Source: Levilactobacillus acidifarinae DSM 19394 = JCM 15949 (GTDB taxonomy: Bacteria > Bacillota > Bacilli > Lactobacillales > Lactobacillaceae). From it: a stretch of 64,000 bases of DNA. The position numbers were made by a program, and so were the translations under genes. Position 1 is the first letter of the stretch. Each line of letters begins with the position of its first letter. Below the pieces are notes generated by a model. It searched no databases. It was not told where the DNA came from and saw nothing but the letters and a program-made list of their open reading frames with translations. The stretch spans positions 62,001 through 126,000 of the forward strand of contig NZ_AZDV01000005.1 of the NCBI RefSeq assembly GCF_001434835.1, given 5' to 3'. Shown here piece by piece: positions 17,130 to 27,921 of this stretch.

Positions 17130-18488
17130 GTGCCAGATATGTCAACTTTATGGACTGATATCCAAGAGTCGTTCAAACAGAGCTACTCCAAGACGTCCTA
17201 TGCGACTTGGATCGCGTCTGCCAAGCCGATTTCCCTGGTGGGGAATAAATTGACGTTGGAACTCCCGTCACCGCTGCACCGCGACTACTGGACCAATCAA
17301 CATCTGGACCAGCAATTGGTCGAATACGCTTATCAAGCCACTCATGAAGACGTTCAACCCGTGTTAATTCTGGAAGGCGAGCGGCAACAACAGGCCACCT
17401 TAAAGGCCCAAGCTGCCGACGCCCCCGCTGAAGCGACGCGTGAACCCACGCCCACTTTTATGAAGGAAACGACGTTGAACCCCCGCTACACGTTCGATAC
17501 TTTCGTCATCGGTAAGGGCAACCAAATGGCCCACGCCGCAGCCTTAGTGGTCTCCGAAGAACCCGGTGTGATGTACAATCCACTGTTCTTCTACGGGGGC
17601 GTCGGGCTGGGCAAAACCCACTTGATGCACGCCATCGGTAACAAAATGCTGGAGGACCATCCCGCAACGAAAGTGAAGTACGTGACCAGTGAGGCCTTCA
17701 CGAACGACTTTATTAACGCGATTCAGACCCGGACGCAGGAAAAGTTTCGACAGGAGTACCGAAACGTCGACCTACTACTCGTCGATGATATTCAGTTCTT
17801 TGCTAATAAGGAAGGAACACAGGAAGAATTCTTCCATACATTTAACGCCTTATATGATGAAGGCAAACAGATCGTTTTAACGTCCGACCGCTTACCCAAC
17901 GAAATTCCTAAGCTACAAGACCGGTTAGTATCCCGGTTTGCTTGGGGCCTTTCTGTGGATATCACCCCGCCGGACCTCGAAACGCGGATCGCCATCCTGC
18001 GTAACAAAGCGGATGCTGACCAAGTCGATATTCCCGACGACACGCTGAGTTACATTGCCGGACAAATCGACTCTAACGTGCGCGAACTCGAAGGGGCCCT
18101 GGCCCGCGTGCAAGCCTATCACCGCTTGATGCGTCAACCGATCACCACGGATCTGGCCGCCGAAGCCTTGAAGGGCTTGAACCTCGCACACAACGAAGCC
18201 ACGCTCACCATTCCGACCATTCAGGATTGTGTAGCCCGCTACTTTGACGTGTCGCTCAAAGACCTTAAGGGTAAGAAACGCAAAAAGGCCATCGTCATTC
18301 CCCGCCAAATCGCTATGTACCTGTCCCGGGAGCTGACCGACTCGTCACTCCCCCGGATCGGGAACGAATTTGGCGGCAAGGACCACACCACCGTGATCCA
18401 CGCCTACGATAAGATTGCCGCTTCCCTCAAAGACGATGCCGAACTGCAAAAGGACATCGCGGATCTCAAGGAAGAGTTACGCCATTAA
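17130..18488 (+). CDS. dnaA: Chromosomal replication initiator protein DnaA
   Basis: DnaA binds the boxes on both sides of its gene, opens oriC and loads the helicase. The 452-residue protein has domain I, a variable Gln/Ala/Pro-rich linker (about 90-115), AAA+ domain III with Walker [11 protein letters not shown] and Walker [11 protein letters not shown], and domain IV with the box-recognition motif [16 protein letters not shown] use GTG 17130, ten bases behind AGGGGG; ATG 17139 is an alternative that shortens the protein by three residues. Confidence 0.97.
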   Translation: MPDMSTLWTDIQESFKQSYSKTSYATWIASAKPISLVGNKLTLELPSPLHRDYWTNQHLDQQLVEYAYQATHEDVQPVLILEGERQQQATLKAQAADAPAEATREPTPTFMKETTLNPRYTFDTFVIGKGNQMAHAAALVVSEEPGVMYNPLFFYGGVGLGKTHLMHAIGNKMLEDHPATKVKYVTSEAFTNDFINAIQTRTQEKFRQEYRNVDLLLVDDIQFFANKEGTQEEFFHTFNALYDEGKQIVLTSDRLPNEIPKLQDRLVSRFAWGLSVDITPPDLETRIAILRNKADADQVDIPDDTLSYIAGQIDSNVRELEGALARVQAYHRLMRQPITTDLAAEALKGLNLAHNEATLTIPTIQDCVARYFDVSLKDLKGKKRKKAIVIPRQIAMYLSRELTDSSLPRIGNEFGGKDHTTVIHAYDKIAASLKDDAELQKDIADLKEELRH

Positions 18489-18775
18489 GACCGTTCCGGC
18501 GTCGCCAGTTGACTGGCGTTGCACAGACGTCCCCACGGTCTTTTTGGTTGCCGTTAGTGTATGATAGACTTATCCCCGGAAAGGGGTGTGTGGATAACCA
18601 CCACCAAAGTCCACCGGTTATCCACAAGTTTTCCACAGGTGGATAAGCTTACGGGCTCTATGTTCCGCACGATTATCCACATTATCCACCGGTCTACTAC
18701 GACTACTGTTTTTTCTTTTAATTAAGTTAAACCCTAGTCTCCAAGGAGACTATCAAAAAAGGAGTGTCATTCCGT
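18489..18775. other. oriC, downstream DnaA-box cluster and unwinding region
   Basis: The dnaA-dnaN gap holds perfect boxes at 18589-18597, 18618-18626 and 18673-18681. One-mismatch boxes lie at 18629-18637, 18638-18646 and 18682-18690. The last two boxes (18673-18690) are directly tandem and lead into the trio element and AT-rich stretch. It corresponds to incC of Bacillus, where strand opening starts. Confidence 0.93.
18691..18731 (+). other. DnaA-trio element and AT-rich DNA unwinding element
   Basis: Right after the tandem boxes come GGT (18691-18693), then CTACTACGACTACTG (18694-18708), then T/A-rich DNA to 18731. The complementary strand reads TAG-TAG-TCG-TAG-TAG, the repeated trinucleotide that DnaA filaments contact in the Bacillus basal unwinding system. 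The order box-box-GC spacer-trios-AT rich is as known there. Confidence 0.85.
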
Positions 18776-19915
18776 ATGCAATTTACGATTAACCGGGCAG
18801 CTTTCGTGAAAGAACTCAATAACGTGTCCCGGGCCATTTCATCTAAGACCACGATTCCCATCTTGACGGGGTTAAAAATTGTGGCCAGTGACGCTGGTCT
18901 ACTCTTGACCGGATCCAACGCCGATATTTCGATTGAAACCTTGATTCGAGCCGATGATCCCGACAATGGCCTAACCATTGAAGACAACGGCGCAATCGTG
19001 TTAACCGCGCACTTCTTCAGTGAAATCGTGAAGCGGTTGCCGGAAAAGACCATGACGGTCACGGTCAAGGATGGGTTCCAGACCGAAATCACGTCCGGGT
19101 CCGCCGCCTTCAACATCAACGGCCAGGACGCTAACAATTATCCACATTTGCCAGAAGTAGACGCAGAAGATTCCGTCGTCCTTTCGGGGGCCGTGTTCAA
19201 GGAATTGATCAGCCAAACCGTCATTGCGGTTTCCACGCAAGAAAGTCGGCCGATCCTAACCGGGGTCCACTTCGTCTTGAACGACAATCAGTTCTTGGCG
19301 GTAGCGACCGATAGTCACCGGTTGAGCCAACGGCAAATTGAATTGCCGACGCCGACCAACGCCAACTTCGACGTGATCATTCCCGGAAAGAGTTTGACCG
19401 AACTCTCCCGGATGATTGGGGACGAAGACGATGACGTGAAGATGCAATTCTCCGAAAACCAAGTGTTGTTCCTCTTGGGCGACACCTCGTTTTACTCCCG
19501 GTTGCTAGAAGGGAACTACCCGGACACCTCGCGGTTGATCCCAAAGACCGCGTCGACCACGATGGAAATCGAAGCGCCCGAATTATTGGCGGCCGTGGAA
19601 CGGGCATCGTTACTCTCCCACGAATCCCGGAACAACGTGGTTAAGCTGACCTTGAAGCCAGACACCAAGGAAGTCACGATCTTCAGTAACTCCCCGGATG
19701 TCGGGAACGTTGAAGAAGAATTGACGCCTAAGGATATGGACGGGGCCGAACTGGAAATTTCCTTCAACCCGGATTACATGAAGGATGCCTTACGTTCCTT
19801 CGGGCAAACCGCGATTCGCGTGGCGTTCACGTCACCGTTGCGGCCGTTCACGTTAGTGCCGACCGAAGATACCAGCAACTTTATTCAACTGATTACGCCG
19901 GTCCGGACGTTCTAA
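18776..19915 (+). CDS. dnaN: DNA polymerase III beta subunit (sliding clamp)
   Basis: DnaN forms the ring that tethers DNA polymerase to the template. The 379-residue protein starts MQFTINRAAFVKELNNVSRA and ends PTEDTSNFIQLITPVRTF, complete over three clamp domains. ATG 18776 is ten bases behind AAGGAGTG; an in-frame GTG at 18764 lies inside that site and is rejected. A terminator follows at 20018-20057. Confidence 0.97.
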   Translation: MQFTINRAAFVKELNNVSRAISSKTTIPILTGLKIVASDAGLLLTGSNADISIETLIRADDPDNGLTIEDNGAIVLTAHFFSEIVKRLPEKTMTVTVKDGFQTEITSGSAAFNINGQDANNYPHLPEVDAEDSVVLSGAVFKELISQTVIAVSTQESRPILTGVHFVLNDNQFLAVATDSHRLSQRQIELPTPTNANFDVIIPGKSLTELSRMIGDEDDDVKMQFSENQVLFLLGDTSFYSRLLEGNYPDTSRLIPKTASTTMEIEAPELLAAVERASLLSHESRNNVVKLTLKPDTKEVTIFSNSPDVGNVEEELTPKDMDGAELEISFNPDYMKDALRSFGQTAIRVAFTSPLRPFTLVPTEDTSNFIQLITPVRTF

Positions 19916-20017
19916 AGTTATCCACCGAAAGTGGAGATAACCGCGTCAATTCGGGGATAAGTCCCATGAGTAATTGACAGGATTTTATAGCATTGGGGAT
20001 AACCAACCCTAAACTTA

Positions 20018-20057
20018 GAAAAAAGTGAGTCACCCTTTGTGGGGGCTCACTTTTTTT
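20018..20057 (+). terminator. Terminator behind dnaN
   Basis: AAAAAAGTGAGTCACCC / GGGGGCTCACTTTTTTT. Confidence 0.88.
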
Positions 20058-20115
20058 AGCTTTAAGGGAACTGAATTGGGGTAAAAGCGACTGATTAGTG
20101 CTCAAAATGGGGCCG

Positions 20116-20149
20116 AAAAAAGAACACCACGGAGCGTGGCGTTCTTTTT
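20116..20149. terminator. Second terminator-like hairpin behind dnaN
   Basis: AAAAAAGAACACCACG / CGTGGCGTTCTTTTT, with T tracts in both directions. No gene between it and the first hairpin explains it. Confidence 0.75.
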
Positions 20150-20717
20150 CCGAAATTAACTTTAGTTGCGGTGAATCCCTTGGTAGGTCTGACTTGCGCA
20201 GTCAACTTATCCCCGAAGTTACGCACACTTTGGGGATAAGTCGGGGGATTGGGGACAAACGAATGGTCGGATGAGTAACGGTCGTCATTGGTCAACGGGA
20301 CTAGGCCGAAGTTATCCACTTTCGGGGGATAACTAGGGAACCGGGACTGCCCCTGCCTGGGCCACAATCGGTGGCGAGGAAGGTCGTGGTTTCAGTCGTT
20401 TTCAAGCCAACATAAGCGTCACGAAATGGTTTTCATTTTAGCTAATTGGCTGATGAAGTATAACGATTTACATCGTGAAAATCCCCTAAATTGCGGGCGC
20501 AATCTTTTCACAAACGGTTACTTGCTGAAAATTACTTAAAAATCGACTTATTTTGGCCATATGGCACTGTTTCGGTTTCTGAGCAGATTTACCTGCTTTT
20601 TGGAAAAAATATCAAAAATGCTAATAACGGGCTTAAAACGCCGAAATCAGGCGGTGAATCTGTACTTTTTGCGTAAAAGCGGTATAATATAAGTAAAGAA
20701 AATGAAGGGGTGAAGTT

Positions 20718-20945
20718 GTGAAAAAAGCAATTTTCATTGAGACGCCCTACATCACACTAGGTCAGATGCTCAAGGAAGAATCCATTATCGGTACGGGTGG
20801 TCAAGCCAAGTGGTACTTGCGGGAGAACACCGTGATGGTGAACGACGAACCGGATAACCGGCGGGGTCGCAAGCTGTACCCGGGCGATAACATTACCGTA
20901 CCTGATGCCGGATCGTTTTTGATTCGTTCAAAGCAGGGTGAATAA
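20718..20945 (+). CDS. yaaA: S4-domain RNA-binding protein YaaA
   Basis: The 75-residue protein is a single S4-like RNA-binding domain, with [20 protein letters not shown] and [15 protein letters not shown] as the conserved core. It is always found between dnaN and recF in Firmicutes and is thought to act on the ribosome, but its role is not settled. GTG 20718 follows GAAGGGG. Its TAA overlaps the recF ATG (TAATG), so translation is coupled. Confidence 0.93.
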   Translation: MKKAIFIETPYITLGQMLKEESIIGTGGQAKWYLRENTVMVNDEPDNRRGRKLYPGDNITVPDAGSFLIRSKQGE

Positions 20946-22087
20946 TGTATTTGCAAGAATTGCAGCTCCAAAATTTCCGTAATTATACGGCGGCGGACTT
21001 ACGACTAGGTCAGGGCATTAACGTCCTGTTGGGCGAAAACGCGCAGGGTAAAACTAACCTTTTAGAGGCGATTTACGCGTTGGCCCTGACTCGCAGTCAC
21101 CGCACAGCTAACGATCACGATTTGATCAACTGGCAGGCCAAGACGGCCCGGGTCAGTGGTCGGGTGGTCAAGGCTAGCGGGACGACGCCTTTGGAGCTGA
21201 CTTTTTCGCGTCAAGGCAAACGCGCTAAAATCAATCACTTAGAACAGGCCCGCCTCTCCCAGTATGTGGGTCAGCTCAACGTGATTTTATTTGCGCCGGA
21301 AGACTTGGCGATTGTTAAAGGCGCCCCGACCGTGCGGCGGCGGTTCATGGACATGGAATTTGGCCAGATGAACCCGCGGTACCTGTATAACCTGAGTCAG
21401 TACCGGACGTTGCTCAAGCAGCGTAACCAGTACCTGAAGGATTTACAGCACCACCGCCAACACGACTTGTTATTACTCGACGTGTTGACCGACCAACTGG
21501 CGGCGTACGGCGCCGACATTATTCACCAACGACTGGTCTTGCTGCACCGCTTGGAACAGTGGGCCCAGTCGATTCACGCTGAGATTTCCCAGCACCGAGA
21601 AACCCTAACCTTTCACTACGCGACGCAGGTGGCCGAGTCAGCGTTAGGCGATCCCAAGACCATCTGTGATGCATTAACGGCGCTTTATCAGAAGCAACGT
21701 GACAAAGAACTCTATCAGGGCACCACGCTGATTGGGCCGCACCGCGACGATTTGCGGTTTCAGGTCAACGATAAGAACGTGCAAACGTTCGGTTCGCAAG
21801 GCCAGCAACGGACCACGGCGTTGAGTGTCAAACTCGCAGAAATTGAGTTAATGAAGGCTGAGACCGGAGAATATCCGGTCTTATTATTGGATGACGTCCT
21901 GTCCGAACTGGACGATGCGCGGCAAACGCACCTATTGACCGCCATTCAGGACAAAGTTCAAACGTTTATAACCACCACCAGCTTGAGCGGGATCACCCGT
22001 CAGTTGATCAAGGACCCGACGATTTTTCACGTCAGTGCCGGGTCCGTGGTGGCCGATGAGTCGGGCGATTCAACGCCGGCTGAGTAA
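20945..22087 (+). CDS. recF: DNA replication and repair protein RecF
   Basis: RecF, with RecO and RecR, loads RecA at single-strand gaps. The 380-residue SMC-like ATPase has Walker [16 protein letters not shown] near residue 30, a signature region with [17 protein letters not shown], and Walker [14 protein letters not shown]. It overlaps yaaA by one base and ends 20 bases before gyrB, so yaaA-recF-gyrB-gyrA look like one transcript. Confidence 0.96.
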   Translation: MYLQELQLQNFRNYTAADLRLGQGINVLLGENAQGKTNLLEAIYALALTRSHRTANDHDLINWQAKTARVSGRVVKASGTTPLELTFSRQGKRAKINHLEQARLSQYVGQLNVILFAPEDLAIVKGAPTVRRRFMDMEFGQMNPRYLYNLSQYRTLLKQRNQYLKDLQHHRQHDLLLLDVLTDQLAAYGADIIHQRLVLLHRLEQWAQSIHAEISQHRETLTFHYATQVAESALGDPKTICDALTALYQKQRDKELYQGTTLIGPHRDDLRFQVNDKNVQTFGSQGQQRTTALSVKLAEIELMKAETGEYPVLLLDDVLSELDDARQTHLLTAIQDKVQTFITTTSLSGITRQLIKDPTIFHVSAGSVVADESGDSTPAE

Positions 22088-22107
22088 TCTGTAAGGAGGA
22101 TTAGACT

Positions 22108-24054
22108 GTGGCTGAAAACGAAAAAGAAACCAAGGAAGAACGTGCCCGTGAATATGATGCCAGCCAAATCCAGGTCCTAGAAGGTCTGGAAGCGGTCCGC
22201 AAGCGTCCCGGAATGTACATTGGGACCACGAGTTCCCAAGGCCTGCACCATTTGGTGTGGGAAATTGTGGATAACGGGATTGATGAAGCCTTGGCGGGCT
22301 TTGCCGATGCCATTCACGTGACGGTCGAAAAGGACAACAGTATCACCGTGACCGATAACGGTCGGGGGATTCCGGTGGACATTCAGAAGAAGACGGGGAA
22401 ACCCGCTTTGGAAACGGTCTTCACCATCCTGCACGCCGGCGGTAAGTTCGGCGGTGGCGGGTACAAGGTCTCCGGCGGGTTACACGGGGTCGGGGCTTCC
22501 GTCGTGAACGCCCTGTCCACCGAACTGGACGTCCAAGTCGTTCGGGGCGGCAAACGTTACGCCATGGACTTTACCCGCGGCCACGTCAAGACCCCGATGC
22601 ACGTGACGGAAACGGGGCTACCGGAGGAAAAGCACGGCACCATTGTGCACTTCTTGCCGGATCCCGATATTTTCCGGGAAACCACGACTTTCGACATTAA
22701 AACGCTGACCACGCGGATTCGTGAACTGGCCTTTCTTAACAAGGGCTTACGGATTACGATTCGTGACGAACGGCCAGAAACACCGACGGAAGAAGACTTC
22801 CACTACGAAGGTGGGATTCGCCACTACGTCGACTATTTAAACGAAAATAAAACCACGTTATTTGAACCGCCAATCTACGTGGAAGGTCAGGAAAACGGGA
22901 TTACCGTGGAAGTCGCCTTACAATACACCGACGACTACCACAACAACCTGCTGACCTTTACCAACAACATCCACACCTACGAAGGGGGGACCCACGAGGA
23001 AGGCTTCAAGCGAGCCTTGACGCGGGTGGTCAACGACTACGCCCGGCAGAACAAGTTGATGAAGGATAACGAAGCCAACTTGACCGGGGACGACGTGCGG
23101 GAAGGGTTAACGGCCGTAGTTTCGGTCAAACACCCGGATCCACAATTTGAAGGTCAGACCAAGACCAAGTTGGGGAACTCCGACGCCCGGACGGCCGTGG
23201 ATCACACCTTTGCCGACCACTTCATGCGCTTTTTGATGGAGCATCCCGACGTGGCCCGCAAGATTGTGGATAAGGGGACGTTAGCCTCCAAGGCCCGGGT
23301 GGCCGCTAAGCGTGCCCGGGAAGTCACCCGCAAGAAGAGTGGCTTGGAAATCAGTAACCTCCCCGGGAAATTGGCGGATAACACCTCCAAGGACCCAGCC
23401 ATCTCGGAACTCTTCATCGTCGAAGGGGACTCCGCCGGTGGGTCGGCCAAGCAAGGCCGGTCGCGGTTAACGCAGGCCATCTTACCGATTCGGGGGAAGA
23501 TCTTAAACGTGGAAAAGGCTTCGATGGACCGGATTTTAGCCAACGAAGAAATTCGCTCGCTGTTCACGGCCATGGGGACCGGCTTTGGGGACGATTTTGA
23601 CGTCGCTAAGGCGAATTACCATAAATTAATTATCATGACCGATGCCGATGTCGACGGGGCGCACATTCGGACCCTGTTGTTAACGTTGATCTACCGTTAC
23701 ATGCGGCCATTACTCGATGCGGGCTTTGTGTACATTGCCCAGCCACCGCTGTACCGGATCCGGCAAGGCAAGTACCAACGTTACATTGACTCTGAAGAGG
23801 AACTGAAGACAGTCTTGGGGCAGTTATCCCCATCACCGAAGCCGCAAATTCAACGGTACAAAGGGTTAGGTGAAATGGACGCGGAACAATTGTGGGAAAC
23901 CACGATGAATCCGGACAACCGGCGCCTCTTACGAGTGGATGCCAAGGATGCCATCAACGCCGACCAAGTCTTCAGCATGCTGATGGGCGATAAAGTTGCG
24001 CCCCGGCGTGAATTTATCGAAGACAATGCCACCTTCGCCGATCTCGACGTTTAA
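22108..24054 (+). CDS. gyrB: DNA gyrase subunit B
   Basis: GyrB provides the ATPase that drives negative supercoiling. The 648-residue protein has the GHKL ATPase domain ([28 protein letters not shown]), the transducer with QTKTKLGN, and the TOPRIM domain ([13 protein letters not shown] and DADVDGAHI). The start is GTG 22108 behind AAGGAGGATT. It is followed by gyrA after 72 bases. Confidence 0.97.
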   Translation: MAENEKETKEERAREYDASQIQVLEGLEAVRKRPGMYIGTTSSQGLHHLVWEIVDNGIDEALAGFADAIHVTVEKDNSITVTDNGRGIPVDIQKKTGKPALETVFTILHAGGKFGGGGYKVSGGLHGVGASVVNALSTELDVQVVRGGKRYAMDFTRGHVKTPMHVTETGLPEEKHGTIVHFLPDPDIFRETTTFDIKTLTTRIRELAFLNKGLRITIRDERPETPTEEDFHYEGGIRHYVDYLNENKTTLFEPPIYVEGQENGITVEVALQYTDDYHNNLLTFTNNIHTYEGGTHEEGFKRALTRVVNDYARQNKLMKDNEANLTGDDVREGLTAVVSVKHPDPQFEGQTKTKLGNSDARTAVDHTFADHFMRFLMEHPDVARKIVDKGTLASKARVAAKRAREVTRKKSGLEISNLPGKLADNTSKDPAISELFIVEGDSAGGSAKQGRSRLTQAILPIRGKILNVEKASMDRILANEEIRSLFTAMGTGFGDDFDVAKANYHKLIIMTDADVDGAHIRTLLLTLIYRYMRPLLDAGFVYIAQPPLYRIRQGKYQRYIDSEEELKTVLGQLSPSPKPQIQRYKGLGEMDAEQLWETTMNPDNRRLLRVDAKDAINADQVFSMLMGDKVAPRREFIEDNATFADLDV

Positions 24055-24126
24055 GCGTTACGCGAAGCACACCGTTGAGATGAACTCGACGGCTGGCACA
24101 CGGAAGTAGGAACGGAGGATAAAAAT

Positions 24127-26667
24127 TTGGCTGATCAAGATTTGACCCATACGCGAATTACCGACGTGGACCTGTCGCAAACCATGCGCAGTTCCTTCTT
24201 GGATTACGCGATGAGTGTTATCGTGGCCCGGGCCCTTCCCGATGTGCGGGACGGACTTAAGCCGGTACACCGGCGGATTCTGTACGATATGCACGAACTG
24301 GGGATTACACCCGATAAACCCTTCCGGAAATCGGCCCGGGTGGTCGGTGACGTGTTAGGGAAGTATCACCCCCACGGGGATACGGCGGTCTACGAATCCA
24401 TGGTACGGATGGCCCAAGATTTCTCGTATCGCTACATGTTAGTGGACGGTCACGGGAACTTCGGCTCCGTCGATGGGGACGGCGCCGCTGCCATGCGGTA
24501 TACCGAAGCGCGGTTGAGTAAGATTGCGCTGGAAATGCTGCGTGACATCAATAAAGATACGATTGATTATCAAGATAACTACGATGGCAGTGAACGTGAA
24601 CCCGTTGTTTTGCCGTCCCGGTTCCCGAACCTCTTAGTCAACGGGGCGTCCGGGATCGCCGTGGGGATGGCCACCAACATTCCGCCGCACAACTTGACGG
24701 AAGTCATTAGTGCGTTACACATTCTGATGAAGAACCCCGATGCCACGCTGGCCGACTTAATGGAGGCCTTACCGGGGCCCGATTTCCCAACCGGGGGGAT
24801 CGTGATGGGCAAGGCGGCCATTCGCCGGGCTTACGAGACCGGGAAGGGCACCATTACCCTGCGCGCCAAGGTCGACATCGAGGAAGAAAAGAACGGTAAG
24901 CAACGAATCGTCGCCACCGAAATTCCGTACATGGTCAACAAGGCTAAACTCATCGAACGGATCGCCGAACTGGCCCGTGATAAGCGGATCGAAGGCATCA
25001 CCGACGTGAACGATGAATCCGACCGGACCGGGATGCGAATCGTGGTCGATGTCCGGCGGGATGCCAGCGCCGAAGTCATCTTGAACAACCTGTACAAGAT
25101 GACGTTGATGCAGACGTCCTTTGGAATCAACATGTTGGCCATCGTGGATGGGGCGCCGAAGGTCTTGGGCCTGAAGTCCATTCTCGAACACTACCTGGAC
25201 TTCCAACTGGAAGTTATTCGGCGGCGGACGGCCTTTGACCTGAAGAAGGCCGAGGCCCGGGCCCACATCCTGGAGGGGTTGCGGATTGCGCTGGACCACA
25301 TTGACGAGATCATCACGATCATTCGCCAATCCCAGACGGCCGAACTCGCCAAGAACGAATTGATTACCCGTTTCAGCCTGTCAGACAAGCAATCGCAAGC
25401 CATCTTGGACATGCGGTTGGTTCGCCTGACCGGTTTGGAACGTGAAAAGGTCGAAAAGGAGTACAAGGACTTACAGACGGCCATTGCCGACTATAAGGCC
25501 ATCTTGGCTTCTAAAGAACGACAACAGGAAATCATCTACCAGGAACTATTGGACATTCAAAACAAGTTTGGCGACAAGCGCCGGACCGAATTGATGGTCG
25601 GCGAAGTCTTGAGTCTGGAAGACGAAGACCTGATCGCTGAAGAAGACGTCGTGGTGTCACTGACCCACAACGGCTACATCAAGCGGCTCCCAACGACCGA
25701 ATTTAAGGCCCAAAACCGGGGTGGTAAAGGGGTTCAAGGCATGGGCGTGCACGAAGACGACTTTATCGAACACTTAGTCGCCACCTCGACGCACGACATG
25801 CTCCTGTTCTTCACCAACACCGGGAAGGTCTACCGGATGAAGGGGTACGAGATTCCCGAATACGGGCGTTCGGCCAAGGGAATTCCGGTCATCAATTTGT
25901 TGGGCATCAACACCGATGAACACGTCCAAGCGGTCATTAACGTAGCCAATCCGGGGCAAAACACCGAACGTGATCTGTTCTTCACCACGGTGCACGGAAC
26001 GGTTAAACGCACGCCGGTCGACGAGTTTGCCAACATCCGGAGTAACGGATTGAAGGCGTTGAACTTAAAAGACGGCGACGAGTTAATGAACGTGGCTATC
26101 ATCAAGAACGATGCTAACATGATCATCGGGACGCACCTGGGCTACGCGGTTAGTTTCGCGGCGGAAGACGTGCGGTCGATGGGCCGTTCGGCGACCGGGG
26201 TCCGCGGGATTCGCCTGCGCGATCACGATTACGTCATCGGCGCCAGCGTCTTGAAGCCCACGGATCACGTCTTCGTGATTTCCGAAAAGGGCTACGGCAA
26301 GCAAACCGCCGCCACCGAATACCCAATTAAGGGTCGGGGCGGTAAGGGAATCAAGACCGTTAACGTGAGCGCCAAGAATGGACCGTTAGCCGGTCTGACC
26401 ACGGTTGCGGGTGATGAAGACATCATGTTGATCACCAACAAAGGGGTCATGATCCGCTTTAGCGTGGCCGACGTGTCCGAAACGGGTCGGGCGACCTTAG
26501 GGGTCCACCTGATTCGCTTGAACGACGACGCGAAGGTGGCCACCATGGCCAAGGTTGCTAAGGAAGACGACAGCGATTCGTCGACCGATGAGTCAGCGGC
26601 ACCAGCCGCCGACACCACCGCGGACGAAACACCAGCGCCAACCGAGCATCCAACGGCTGAAAATTAA
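24127..26667 (+). CDS. gyrA: DNA gyrase subunit A
   Basis: GyrA cuts and rejoins DNA. The 846-residue protein has the catalytic Tyr in [11 protein letters not shown], the GyrA box NRGGKG and a full beta-pinwheel C-terminal domain. An acidic, low-complexity tail (about 33 residues from DDSDSS) ends it. In the quinolone-determining region the sequence is [10 protein letters not shown], so Thr stands where Escherichia coli has Ser83. The start is TTG 24127 behind GGAGGAT. A terminator follows at 26683. Confidence 0.97.
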   Translation: MADQDLTHTRITDVDLSQTMRSSFLDYAMSVIVARALPDVRDGLKPVHRRILYDMHELGITPDKPFRKSARVVGDVLGKYHPHGDTAVYESMVRMAQDFSYRYMLVDGHGNFGSVDGDGAAAMRYTEARLSKIALEMLRDINKDTIDYQDNYDGSEREPVVLPSRFPNLLVNGASGIAVGMATNIPPHNLTEVISALHILMKNPDATLADLMEALPGPDFPTGGIVMGKAAIRRAYETGKGTITLRAKVDIEEEKNGKQRIVATEIPYMVNKAKLIERIAELARDKRIEGITDVNDESDRTGMRIVVDVRRDASAEVILNNLYKMTLMQTSFGINMLAIVDGAPKVLGLKSILEHYLDFQLEVIRRRTAFDLKKAEARAHILEGLRIALDHIDEIITIIRQSQTAELAKNELITRFSLSDKQSQAILDMRLVRLTGLEREKVEKEYKDLQTAIADYKAILASKERQQEIIYQELLDIQNKFGDKRRTELMVGEVLSLEDEDLIAEEDVVVSLTHNGYIKRLPTTEFKAQNRGGKGVQGMGVHEDDFIEHLVATSTHDMLLFFTNTGKVYRMKGYEIPEYGRSAKGIPVINLLGINTDEHVQAVINVANPGQNTERDLFFTTVHGTVKRTPVDEFANIRSNGLKALNLKDGDELMNVAIIKNDANMIIGTHLGYAVSFAAEDVRSMGRSATGVRGIRLRDHDYVIGASVLKPTDHVFVISEKGYGKQTAATEYPIKGRGGKGIKTVNVSAKNGPLAGLTTVAGDEDIMLITNKGVMIRFSVADVSETGRATLGVHLIRLNDDAKVATMAKVAKEDDSDSSTDESAAPAADTTADETPAPTEHPTAEN

Positions 26668-26682
26668 AGTGACAAGCACCAT

Positions 26683-26717
26683 TGAGCGTTACCCCCTGTG
26701 GGTAGCGCTTTTTTTTG
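26683..26717 (+). terminator. Terminator behind gyrA
   Basis: GAGCGTTACCC / GGGTAGCGCT followed by eight T residues. Confidence 0.92.
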
Positions 26718-26898
26718 CGGAGTGGGTTAAACCGTAAAGGGGCGTCGGAGCCCAGCCTAAATAGCAAAAACGTTCGGGTTTGGCGTAGCAATTGCGTCGT
26801 TATAATCAAATAAATATTTATCTGATTATGCAAAGGTTTTCCCCGCTTGCGCTGCGAGTACCTGCTGGCTACACTGGGGCCATTAGGAGGCGAGGCGT

Positions 26899-27384
26899 AT
26901 GACGCCGGTAGATATTCAGCGTTGGGCGGTAGCGGCACTGGGACGTTCAGCCGTGTTGGAGACCAGCACTCAGGGAGCGGAAATTGATTTGGCTTTACAC
27001 ATCACTCGGGTCGCGCCGTTTTGCGTGTTTTTTGATCAACTAGGGCGGTGGCAACAACGATTTACCACCAATGATTTGGTAAACGAACGGGGCGACGTGT
27101 TATCCTTTCAAGTCCACGTGGATTGTCGCCCCTTACCGCCAGTGATTCCGAATTTGCGGGTCACGGAGATTAAGACGGCCTTGCAGTTTTTACTGGGAAC
27201 CCACGCCCAGCTGGATATCTCGTGGCGCACCTTCGAGGGCGTTGTGACCTGGCAGCCGCAGCGGTTACAGGACCTGAGTGCGTTGGTCAATTTCTTAGGC
27301 AGCATACAGGTGGCCTACCAATTAGTCGCCACGGCGAGTCAACGAGTTCAGCTCCGGCTCGACCTGAACGATTTTCAAAAATAA
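26899..27384 (+). CDS. Hypothetical protein between gyrA and rpsF
   Basis: The 161-residue protein has no signal peptide or membrane segment and I do not recognise it. It starts MTPVDIQRWAVAALGRS and alternates short hydrophobic strands with charged loops, suggesting a small soluble alpha-beta protein. TAGGAGGCG precedes the ATG, and TATAAT at 26801-26806 is a likely -10, so it is probably expressed from its own promoter. A perfect A/T palindrome begins at its stop codon. The codon pattern resembles its neighbours. Confidence 0.7.
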   Translation: MTPVDIQRWAVAALGRSAVLETSTQGAEIDLALHITRVAPFCVFFDQLGRWQQRFTTNDLVNERGDVLSFQVHVDCRPLPPVIPNLRVTEIKTALQFLLGTHAQLDISWRTFEGVVTWQPQRLQDLSALVNFLGSIQVAYQLVATASQRVQLRLDLNDFQK

Positions 27385-27405
27385 CTTTTTTTCGAAAAAA
27401 AGTTA
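27382..27405. repeat. 24-bp A/T palindrome at a stop codon
   Basis: TAAC, seven T, CG, seven A, GTTA: a perfect palindrome starting with the stop codon of the hypothetical gene. It can form a hairpin but no T run follows, so it is not a standard terminator. Confidence 0.7.
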
Positions 27406-27463
27406 GCCGGTCGTGCGGAGTTAACGGTGTATCGTCAGTCACGCCCAGTCGGTCGGCCCCGAT

Positions 27464-27492
27464 TTGCGTTGCAATTGTTTTTATGCTATACT
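27464..27492 (+). promoter_or_regulatory. Promoter of rpsF-ssb-rpsR
   Basis: -35 TTGCGT (27464-27469), 17 bases, extended -10 TGC-TATACT (27487-27492). Confidence 0.75.
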
Positions 27493-27499
27493 ACTAGCT

Positions 27500-27565
27500 T
27501 GTGAGTATCTGGCTTACGCTAGTGACTCTCCTTGCTTCCGCACAAGAGGCGGGGGCCTGAAGTCC
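27500..27565 (+). promoter_or_regulatory. Structured leader of rpsF, possible S6:S18 autoregulatory site
   Basis: The leader has a GAGT...GACTC hairpin and a CCGC...GCGG hairpin (about 27537-27553) just before AAGGAGG. Firmicute rpsF leaders often carry an RNA element bound by the S6:S18 complex. The position fits; I could not confirm the conserved bulge. Confidence 0.35.
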
Positions 27566-27584
27566 ATAAGGAGGTGTACGATTC

Positions 27585-27881
27585 ATGGAAACTACGAAAT
27601 ACGAAATTACCTACATCATTCGTCCAGATCTTGACGACGCTGCTAAGACTGCTTTGGTAGAACGTTTTGACAAGATTGTTACGGATAACGGTGCAGAAAT
27701 CATCAGTTCGAAAGACTGGTCAAAGCGTCGTTTTGCTTACGAAATCGGCGGTTACAACGAAGGTATCTACCACGTCGTAACGTTGAACGCTAACGATGAC
27801 GAAGCTTTGAACGAATTCGACCGTTTAGCCAAGATCAATGGCGATATCTTACGTCATATGATCGTTAAGCGCGAAGACTAA
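27585..27881 (+). CDS. rpsF: 30S ribosomal protein S6
   Basis: The 98-residue protein begins [18 protein letters not shown] and ends [13 protein letters not shown], complete S6 with the usual ferredoxin-like fold. S6 pairs with S18 on the 30S platform. AAGGAGGTG precedes the ATG. It heads the rpsF-ssb-rpsR operon; ssb starts 40 bases on. Confidence 0.97.
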   Translation: METTKYEITYIIRPDLDDAAKTALVERFDKIVTDNGAEIISSKDWSKRRFAYEIGGYNEGIYHVVTLNANDDEALNEFDRLAKINGDILRHMIVKRED

Positions 27882-27921
27882 TTCTAACTTTAACTTTTAA
27901 TTTGAGAGGAGTTATTCAGCA

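Larger units (their letters stand above)
19916..20717. other. Gap between dnaN and yaaA with DnaA-box-like inverted repeats
   Basis: About 800 bases without a credible gene. It holds TTATCCACC (19918-19926), two terminators and two inverted repeats made of box-like sequence. In one, ACTTATCCCC at 20205 faces GGGGATAAGT ending at 20241. In the other, AGTTATCC (20310-20317) faces GGATAACT (20327-20334). A TATAAT at 20683-20688 is the likely -10 for yaaA-recF. The stretch 20400-20660 is AT-rich and otherwise featureless. Confidence 0.6.

Noticed and set aside
20095-20367. Minus-strand open frame of 90 codons behind dnaN
   Set aside because: It runs through a terminator hairpin and the DnaA-like repeats, has no ribosome binding site and an unprotein-like Pro/Arg/Phe composition.
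22668-22681. Possible Noc site in gyrB (ATTTTCCGGGAAAC)
   Set aside because: Two mismatches from consensus and within constrained codons; not strong enough.
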